Shown here: piece after piece, positions 9,101 to 12,121 of the stretch | How the letters are laid out: every line of letters starts with the position of its first letter | How positions within the stretch are numbered: position 1 is the stretch's first letter | Program-made: the position numbers and the translations under genes | The notes under the pieces: generated by a model | The model's database searches: none | What the model saw: only the letters and a program-made list of their open reading frames with translations | Told to the model about the DNA's origin: nothing | Source: Phoronis ovalis | Taxonomy: Eukaryota > Phoronida > Phoronidae | Direction of reading: 5' to 3' | Length of the DNA: 12,121 bases | Assembly: GCA_028565635.1 (NCBI GenBank) | Contig: JAOXYB010047591.1 | Coordinates: forward strand, 1 to 12,121

Positions 9101-10984
9101 GGCAATGGTTAAGCAAGTACTTTCAGTACAGGCATTTCTATTATCTGATAGATATTGACGCTGTTAATTATTCAATTCTAATACATGTTGTGTTTGGTCA
9201 TTCGTTAGCAGGCAGAAAACTAAAATTGGCACATAATTACAAATAAAAAAAATGTAAACCCGAGTCAATTCACGAGAAAGTCTGGATTCTTGTTTTATGC
9301 TGATTTATATCGGTTATACAGTTATTTTTATATTTATTTTAACTTGATGTCTTCAAAACCACGACACACTGGATAATAAAGTGCGCGTACTCACATCTCC
9401 ATGAAACCACGTGTTACACAATTTAACAGCGTACTGTCCGGAGGATACCGTTTTCTCTGTGGTGTTTAGAAAATGACATTGTCCATCTCTTAAAATTCAA
9501 AAAAAACATGTTAATTGACAACAATTATAATATATATTATACAGTAAATATTAACTATAAGAAATTATATTAAATTCGTATTTAGAAACGTAAGAAGCAC
9601 TGAACTTATGTTAGACATAACATGGCACACTTATATACAGGGTAAACCAAGAATTAATCATTGATGTTGTTAAGCGTGACGAGGCTATTAAAAAATATTA
9701 AAAAATAGCCACGTCACGCTAAATAACCTAACTTGTTAATTTTTGGTTTACCCTGCATATAAGTGTACAAATCTACAATGTGGTAAGCATTAAATACCTT
9801 CTGTAGAGTCCCGGTGAAACCATACTGTGCCCAAATCTAAACGCGGCAGCTTGGAACAAACTAGATACGCCCGGATGCAGGTGACTATTGTAACCTTTGT
9901 ATGCGTCTAACGTGTCATTTGTGAATGCTGGGAAGAAGTCATACACGTAGATTTTCTAAGAGCAAAAGAAACAGATTTCAGAATGAAAATCTATCCGCTA
10001 CGCCAGAAAGTAAAACTTCGAAAACATATTCATACTTCCTACTTTAGGTTAAATCTTAGTGATCTTAACAAAGAGGCAGCCAAATGGAAATATACATTTG
10101 TGGTAGGCACATAAAGGTAACCTGCATGGACATTATAACATTGATCAAGAAGTGACAATTAAGTCGTTGTCTCTTCTCACCTGCTGGATGGCAATAATCC
10201 ATTTTCTTGTGTGGTAGAACAACTGTTCATCATCCCAATCTGGATGCTCCAGTTTAAACTTCTTTGCAAGAAAATTATGGTACCGGAAAAATATTAAACC
10301 AAATGCCAACGTAGCTGGATGTTGGAAAACCCTGGGATCACCAAGCACTAAAAGTAAGAGTTGCAGAGCCTGCTGATTCTTTTTATAAATAAATGGAAGA
10401 TGAGTGGTATCGTTGGCTTGTAACCCCATGCAAGTAGCATAGTTTCACGTAACTAATAAGGAGTCAAAAAATCGTATCAGAATATGAACAGGAGATGGCT
10501 TCAAATGGTATTACAATCTACACAGAGGTCACAATCAAATAAAATGTACTTTCTCTAATATGTAGCCATAATATAATCGCAGTCAATATTAGCTCCTTGC
10601 TTGCATGTACACATAAGTAACTTATTTATATTACATATTTGTTTTCAATTTCATTAAGTAGACATGATAAGATCAACCCAGAATATAATTATTGAGAAAT
10701 AAAACACCACTGGAATTGAAGCTTCTCAAAATGTTGCTACAACGGACGAATACATTTGACTTCTCATAGGACTTACACCACTGCCTCTCTGGCGCCATGA
10801 GTTTGTGTTCGCGAGATGGCGGTGGGTTAAGCATGTTCATATATGCATCATTAAGTACAGGCCATAACCCTTCTTCATCTCTGCTCTTCAGTCTCCCATC
10901 TTTAAAAGATCTCAAAGTATCTACCCAGACTTTACTATTACTGTAAATGACGCCTCCATCAATGTAAGAGGATGCCAAATTCAG
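26..10984 (-). CDS. DUOX: Dual oxidase (DUOX), partial gene, 21 internal exons; both ends outside the window
   Basis: Joined exons: 10984-10777, 10347-10181, 9955-9798, 9488-9395, 9003-8910, 8761-8589, 8365-8187, 7844-7726, 7348-7211, 6547-6437, 6147-5942, 5493-5308, 5108-4883, 4582-4489, 4217-4054, 2948-2834, 2434-2271, 1514-1284, 922-776, 545-385, 146-26. All introns are GT-AG on the minus strand and every phase matches, giving 1,085 codons without a stop. Domain order is peroxidase (1-about 400), membrane segment (about 428-452), cytosolic region with EF-hands (loops 665-676 and 701-712, degenerate third), linker (about 770-835), then a six-helix ferric-reductase-like core (about 845-1070). 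Known DUOX proteins are about 1,500 residues, sit in the apical or plasma membrane with a DUOXA maturation partner, and make H2O2 from NADPH and O2. Sequons (NDT, NTT, NWT, NVT, NIT, NGS) occur only in the extracellular half among those noted. Missing are roughly 200 N-terminal residues and the FAD/NADPH domain. DUOX1 versus DUOX2 naming does not apply outside vertebrates. Identity is very secure; single borders less so. Confidence 0.96.
385..545 (-). CDS. DUOX: DUOX exon 20: core helices 4 and 5, third and fourth haem histidines
   Basis: Residues 992-1045. It reads FSGYSLVLVLTLMTIFATGW, then ARRKIYNAFWTIHNLYIVLY, then ALIIVHG. His1025 and His1038 are 13 apart, as in His209 and His222 of gp91phox, so both haem sites are complete. 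Acceptor TGTTTTAG, donor CAG|GTAAAT. Confidence 0.96.
776..922 (-). CDS. DUOX: DUOX exon 19: second haem histidine and extracellular loop
   Basis: Residues 943-991 plus one base. It opens GHVVGHCINFYHLSTQPPDY and ends SFGTYIFQTVT. His945 lies 14 residues after His931, the spacing of His101 and His115 in gp91phox. The frame fixed by the previous exon aligns without gaps to human VLHSVGHVVNVY. Acceptor TTCTAG, donor CAG|GTAATT. Confidence 0.94.
1284..1514 (-). CDS. DUOX: DUOX exon 18: core helices 2 and 3, first haem histidine
   Basis: Residues 866-942 plus one base. The helix VTRGFASAMSFTYSVALLTM leads into the CRNTVNFLRKTW and VPFDSALEFHK blocks. His931 in EFHK is the first haem-ligand histidine of the third helix. 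Acceptor CTTACAG, donor T|GTAAGT; the split codon gives Phe. Confidence 0.96.
1515..2270 (-). other. DUOX intron 17-18 with a small inverted repeat
   Basis: AT-rich, 756 nt, no coding sequence recognised. At 1591-1650 GACGAGGCCAAAA is matched by TTTTGGCCAAGTC in reverse complement with two mismatches, possibly a remnant of a small foldback element. A short direct repeat of GAAGTATGT lies around 2120-2145. Confidence 0.6.
2271..2434 (-). CDS. DUOX: DUOX exon 17: first helix of the oxidase core
   Basis: Residues 811-865 plus one base. A basic amphipathic stretch (KKVKSFMKFMANNRLK) is followed by the helix LFYLIAFYSITIAAFVERAY. This matches human QQFKRFIENYRRH...GLFLERAYYY. Acceptor ATTTTTAG, donor T|GTGAGT; the split codon gives Tyr, so the motif reads ERAYYY. 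Confidence 0.94.
2435..2833 (-). other. DUOX intron 16-17
   Basis: 399 nt between the linker exon and the first core helix. Nothing recognisable inside. The remaining introns over 300 nt (923-1283, 7349-7725, 7845-8186) are equally featureless. Confidence 0.65.
2834..2948 (-). CDS. DUOX: DUOX exon 16: Ser/basic linker between EF-hands and membrane core
   Basis: Residues 773-810 plus two bases. It reads SLTSTADAVQKRAASARS, then VRQSLSGQKTNNPEEE. It is low in hydrophobic residues and looks disordered. There is little family conservation here, so the call rests on position, the acceptor TTTATTTTCCAG, the donor AA|GTAATA, and correct phase on both sides (1 in, 2 out). The join KR|V|S creates a PKA-like site. 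Skipping it would shift the frame. Confidence 0.8.
2949..4053 (-). other. Longest internal DUOX intron (1,105 nt)
   Basis: It separates the third EF-hand exon from the linker exon. It is AT-rich, with no recognised coding block, repeat or RNA. An open stretch at 3223-3513 on the minus strand has no family resemblance and no fitting splice phase. Codon phases match directly across the intron, so no further exon is required. Confidence 0.75.
4054..4217 (-). CDS. DUOX: DUOX exon 15: degenerate third EF-hand
   Basis: Residues 718-772 plus one base. It reads LLDSMFSVSGLQDKEELTFG and then DFVTLMKQENQ, matching human SMFRESGFQDKEELTWEDF. The loop lacks the usual acidic first ligand, so it probably does not bind calcium, as in other DUOX proteins. 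It ends DAKR plus G, giving Val with the next exon. Acceptor TTTCTGCAG, donor G|GTATTA. Confidence 0.94.
4489..4582 (-). CDS. DUOX: DUOX exon 14: EF-hand 2
   Basis: Residues 687-717 plus two bases. It reads SEEDKMRMMFDMYDLDG onward; the loop DLDGSGFMDKEE (701-712) is canonical, with Asp at 1 and 3, Ser at 5 and Glu at 12. Acceptor TGTGTAG, donor CG|GTGAGG; the split codon encodes Arg. Confidence 0.95.
4883..5108 (-). CDS. DUOX: DUOX exon 13: EF-hand 1
   Basis: Residues 612-686 plus one base. A lysine-rich insert (GKKDKKSNK) precedes EMSRAEFAESLALKPD, close to identical to vertebrate DUOX. The loop DKDGNGYVSFRE (665-676) has all canonical calcium ligands, with Asp, Asp, Asn and Glu at positions 1, 3, 5 and 12. 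It should bind calcium. Acceptor TTTCTACAG, donor G|GTATAC. Confidence 0.96.
5308..5493 (-). CDS. DUOX: DUOX exon 12: charged helical region before the EF-hands
   Basis: Residues 550-611. It opens VMKFVDGTTRQKFSDCLAKI, completing the EYDLV block with the previous exon. It continues as a highly charged, probably helical stretch ending MFLKDVFEQ, equivalent to human LLETFFRHLFSQV. Acceptor TTTATAG; an in-frame ATG follows at once but there is no reason to take it as a start. Donor CAG|GTATGA. Confidence 0.92.
5494..5941 (-). other. DUOX intron 11-12
   Basis: 448 nt, AT-rich, splitting the EYDL|V block. It contains a short ATGTACGTACAT palindrome near 5817-5828; nothing else recognised. Confidence 0.65.
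5942..6147 (-). CDS. DUOX: DUOX exon 11: cytosolic PH-like region
   Basis: Residues 481-549. It starts AVEWRGPNESRRIVQPQL and ends NTYLLVRDHKEYDL. It matches the human ALEWQGH...LLLKIPKEYDLV part of the cytosolic region before the EF-hands, a predicted PH-like fold in recent DUOX structures (established, not visible as a motif). Acceptor ATTGTAG, donor CTG|GTAACG, phase 0. Confidence 0.92.
6437..6547 (-). CDS. DUOX: DUOX exon 10: end of first membrane helix and start of cytosolic region
   Basis: Residues 444-480 plus one base. It reads VCIVAAEVLSRIHLRGSS, then an acidic run PEDDDINSLENP. I chose the acceptor GTTACAG (start 6547) because VCIVAAEVLSRIHLR aligns without gaps to the human VSLLSAWIVARLRMR segment and completes the helix. 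A second in-frame acceptor, ATCGTAG, 12 nt inside (start 6535), would drop VCIV. Donor G|GTAAGC. Confidence 0.85.
6548..7210 (-). other. DUOX intron 9-10
   Basis: 663 nt that split the first membrane helix. No coding block, repeat or RNA was recognised. An open frame on the plus strand at 6987-7235 runs into the antisense of an exon and resembles nothing known. Confidence 0.7.
7211..7348 (-). CDS. DUOX: DUOX exon 9: GDPCPQP junction and start of first membrane helix
   Basis: Residues 398-443 plus one base. It opens with GDPCPQPKQINGSELEDC, a DUOX signature with two cysteines that marks the end of the ectodomain. It then enters a hydrophobic run, AIFLTIILSVGIFPF, which continues into the next exon. 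Acceptor TTTTACAG, donor G|GTATGT. Confidence 0.93.
7726..7844 (-). CDS. DUOX: DUOX exon 8: end of peroxidase domain
   Basis: Residues 358-397 plus one base. It reads LFTSDEINYIKTIRLYD then ILNVTNITAGQIQEDVFFFHD. This matches the human stretch from FSKKEIEEIR to NVFVWHKG. There are two overlapping-region sequons, NVT and NIT. Acceptor TATTCAG, donor G|GTAAGC. Confidence 0.93.
8187..8365 (-). CDS. DUOX: DUOX exon 7: peroxidase domain, GGLLES and RDGDRYWYEN blocks
   Basis: Residues 299-357 plus two bases. It reads VINTVAEVYEY, LDVFVGGLLES, GPLFRVTIKDQFTRFRDGD and RYWYENELN. GGLLES and RxRDGDRYWxEN are conserved across animal peroxidases. Acceptor TATTTTAG, donor GG|GTAAGC; the split codon encodes Gly. 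Confidence 0.95.
8589..8761 (-). CDS. DUOX: DUOX exon 6: peroxidase domain, RGRDNGLP block
   Basis: Residues 241-298. It reads GKLFGPIQHSRRDLLSVNIK, then RGRDNGLPDYN, then SNWTDINPWLF. RGRDxGLPxY is a hallmark of animal haem peroxidases and NWT is a sequon. Acceptor TTTAATAG. The donor GAG|GTCTACC is the weakest in the gene, but it keeps phase with the next exon. If it is not used, the frame runs on for 11 codons to TAG. Confidence 0.92.
8910..9003 (-). CDS. DUOX: DUOX exon 5: peroxidase domain, MASQIAEREDH block
   Basis: Residues 210-240 plus one base. It contains LMGMASQIAEREDHIL, one of the most diagnostic strings of DUOX peroxidase domains, nearly identical to the vertebrate version. Acceptor ATTACAG, donor CGAG|GTATGC; the split codon encodes Gly. 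Confidence 0.95.
9004..9394 (-). other. DUOX intron 4-5
   Basis: 391 nt, AT-rich, between the GAT|GTGAGT donor and the ATTACAG acceptor. Nothing recognisable inside. Confidence 0.65.
9395..9488 (-). CDS. DUOX: DUOX exon 4: peroxidase domain, CHF / LCNTW block
   Basis: Residues 178-209, reading DGQCHFLNTTEKTVS and then AVKLCNTWFHGD. The two cysteines and the spacing match the human CHF...RVCNSYW block. NTT is a glycosylation sequon. The acceptor TTTTAAG is followed by a second AG two bases on; only the first keeps the frame. Donor GAT|GTGAGT. Confidence 0.9.
9627..9766. mobile_element. Foldback / MITE-like element, near-perfect inverted repeat, in a DUOX intron
   Basis: Two arms of 63 nt (9627-9689 and 9704-9766) pair with 53 of 63 positions and no gap, around an AT loop of 14 nt. 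The outer parts are best kept: ACACTTATAT.CAGGGTAAACCA pairs with the right end, and the inner GCGTGACG.GGCTATT also pairs. There is no coding capacity. It resembles a non-autonomous DNA transposon. If the true ends are CAGGG...CCCTG (9638-9755), the flanks are TA on the left and CA on the right, so a TA duplication is possible but imperfect. Family unknown. Confidence 0.8.
9798..9955 (-). CDS. DUOX: DUOX exon 3: peroxidase domain, proximal histidine block
   Basis: Residues 126-177 plus two bases. It begins KIYVYDFFPAF and carries the sequon NDT. It ends AAAFRFGHSMVSPGLYR. His168 in FRFGH aligns with the proximal haem-ligand histidine of animal haem peroxidases (the FRYGH block of myeloperoxidase). 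As I recall, human DUOX1 has QFLST at this place and lacks the histidine. The acceptor is TCTTAG, the donor AG|GTATTT; the split codon encodes Arg. The intron on its 3' side carries the foldback element at 9627-9766. Confidence 0.94.
10181..10347 (-). CDS. DUOX: DUOX exon 2: peroxidase domain, distal arginine block
   Basis: Residues 70-125. It reads LGDPRVFQHPATLAFG, then FFRYHNFLAKKF, then EHPDWDDEQLFYHTRK. A gap-free alignment to the myeloperoxidase block (remembered, 22 positions from DTR to EHN) places Arg75 at the catalytic distal arginine. Gln78 falls where myeloperoxidase has the glutamate that forms a covalent haem ester, so that bond is not expected here. Acceptor CTTTTAG, donor CAG|GTGAGA, phase 0 at the end. 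Confidence 0.94.
10348..10776 (-). other. DUOX intron 1-2
   Basis: 429 nt that interrupt the W|F|LGDPR block by splitting the Phe codon. Nothing recognisable inside. Confidence 0.65.
10777..10984 (-). CDS. DUOX: DUOX exon 1 of window: peroxidase domain, IDGG.IY segment
   Basis: Residues 1-69 plus one base. The reading starts LNLASSYIDGGVIYSNS, matching the DUOX block usually read as (W/Y)IDGS.IYG, followed by WVDTLRSFKDGRL and ending in LMAPERQW. The acceptor is the pyrimidine-rich run ending TTTTCTAG just above 10984. The donor is T|GTAAGT, and the split codon T+TG gives Phe, restoring the WFLGDPR block in the next exon. Everything N-terminal (signal peptide, distal-histidine region) must lie beyond 12121, since no matching exon was found between 10985 and 12121. 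Confidence 0.9.
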
Positions 10985-11972
10985 CTAGAAAACAAAGAAA
11001 CGTATCGGAATAAGCATAGTAGCACAGTTGGAGTATTTCGAAATATCCTATGTATTTCTGTACCTATTATTTTTTTGAGTGTAACTGAATTCCAACACCT
11101 ATCCTTCATAGTGTTGGTTCTCTTGAAGTTTGACCATTATTTGACCAGCATTTTCATCATGCATGATGTACGTTTTATTTCTTTATATCCTTTAGCAGCA
11201 CCGTTTTTAATTGTGGCGATTTCTCTATTGATTTAGCCACTAAGGACTAAGTGGGTTAAATCAGCATCTATGCCAACGTAAAATACCTTTATGTTATGTA
11301 TAAACTGTATTCATTCTGCTGTATCTGTGAAATTAAAAAAAATTTAAATGGTATTTTATCAAAAGATAAATGAGATGATTTTTTGAAAAACTGATATTCA
11401 TGCAGTAGTTCTTTATAGTGCGTGGATGACCTGCAAAAGGTACTAATATTGCACATATTGTTTTTAAAAAAATATTTTTTTATCCGTCTAGTTTTGTCCC
11501 CGGGGCATAAACGAAATGAACAAGAATACGTACAACTGGAGAAACGCTAGTGAAAAGATCTTGTATTTACCCGCAGCACAGATATAGGTTATTGGCATAT
11601 TCCTTGATTACGGACACTTAGAAACTGTATGATCACACAGGTTCAAGTGTGGAAATATAATTTAAATTAAACAGATATTTATCAAACCTATATGCATTCA
11701 GGAAACAATTAAATTAAACACTTTTGCAAAAATTATCTTATAATTTTATTGTTCACAAATTATAATCTCCATTTTGTATAATAAGCAGAATGGTTGGTCA
11801 AAACATTTAATATATTTATTTTACAACTGCTGCAAAGAGTGAAACTCTTTAAAGTACTTTATTTCCGGTACGATAAACAATTCATCTTTTCGTCCTGTAC
11901 TTTCAAGCATGTTAGATGCCATATTGCTCACCAAAATTTGCTGTCTTTGCGTTTAACAAAGTCAAACTTTAA
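10985..11972 (-). other. Intron upstream of the first visible exon (or gene flank)
   Basis: No DUOX N-terminal exon was found on the minus strand. Only small structures are seen: a hairpin at 11092-11117 (CCAACAC / GTGTTGG), an imperfect inverted repeat at 11230-11262 (GATTTAGCCACT / AGTGGGTTAAATC) and a 14-nt palindrome at 11155-11168. No promoter can be supported. Confidence 0.6.
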
Positions 11973-12121
11973 AAAAATGTTACTGCAATTTCTTATAATG
12001 TAGATGAAATTCAGCAGACTTTGAGCTCTGAGCTAAATTCAATCAATGAATGGCTAATTGACAATAAACTTTCTTTACACCTTGGTAAAACCGAATCTAT
12101 TCTTTTTGGTACAAAACGTAA
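11973..12121 (+). mobile_element. Non-LTR retrotransposon reverse transcriptase fragment, runs off the window
   Basis: One open frame ends INEWLIDNKLSLHLGKTE then SILFGTKRK. This is the stretch just after the YADD motif in reverse transcriptases of Jockey/CR1/RTE-like elements, common in marine invertebrate genomes. The frame has a stop just upstream (TAA at 11970-11972) and no YADD box or earlier palm motif is seen, so the left edge is broken: a truncated, probably dead copy or one with internal deletion. It lies on the strand opposite to DUOX, in its intron or flank. Clade is uncertain; whether it continues intact beyond 12121 cannot be seen. Confidence 0.85.

Noticed and set aside
10673-10776. 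Extension of the first exon past LMAPERQW into CKSYEKSN
   Set aside because: This is read-through of the strong GTAAGT donor; splicing at 10777 restores the conserved FLGDPR block.
11155-11168. Perfect 14-nt palindrome CATCATGCATGATG
   Set aside because: Short self-complementary words are expected by chance in AT-rich DNA of this length; no matching site nearby.
11563-11640. Possible upstream DUOX exon on the minus strand reading VIKEYANNLYLCCG before a GTAAAT donor
   Set aside because: Does not match the DUOX N-terminal peroxidase region and the splice signals are ambiguous.
1-12121. Bacterial operon, CRISPR array, tRNA or rRNA genes
   Set aside because: The spliced minus-strand gene shows eukaryotic DNA; no spaced direct repeats, cloverleaf or rRNA blocks were seen.

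Overview
The window is a piece of an animal nuclear genome. It is AT-rich and has no long open reading frame, but the minus strand carries a chain of 21 short exons with GT...AG boundaries and matching codon phases. Joined, they give 3,256 coding nt, 1,085 complete codons with no stop. The product is recognisable at once as a dual oxidase (DUOX), a fusion of an animal haem-peroxidase ectodomain, a calcium-binding EF-hand region and an NADPH-oxidase membrane core. The invertebrate style of the peroxidase motifs, the AT-richness, and a non-LTR retrotransposon fragment of a type common in marine invertebrates suggest a lophotrochozoan, perhaps a bivalve mollusc. That placement is inference.

Layout, in transcript order from high to low coordinates (residues numbered from the first codon in the window): 10985-12121 is upstream intron, with an opposite-strand reverse-transcriptase fragment at its outer edge (11973-12121). 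7211-10984 holds nine exons for most of the peroxidase domain, ending in the first membrane segment. 4054-6547 holds six exons for the cytosolic part, with two canonical EF-hands and a third degenerate one. 2834-2948 is a single linker exon, rich in Ser and basic residues, isolated by a 1.1 kb intron. 26-2434 holds five exons for the ferric-reductase-like membrane core with all four haem-ligand histidines. The signal peptide and start of the peroxidase domain lie beyond 12121, and the FAD/NADPH dehydrogenase domain lies below position 1, so the gene is open at both ends.

There is one gene only, and nothing suggests a second system. Known DUOX enzymes pass electrons from NADPH through FAD and two haems across the membrane to O2, giving extracellular H2O2 under calcium control; the peroxidase domain may use it. 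The points of most interest are: a peroxidase domain that keeps the proximal histidine which human DUOX1 lacks; a PKA-like site made across an exon junction; an in-frame acceptor pair 12 nt apart; a weak donor that could yield a peroxidase-only product; and a near-palindromic 140-nt foldback element in an intron. Exon borders were placed by hand from splice consensus, phase continuity and remembered family alignments, not by transcript evidence.
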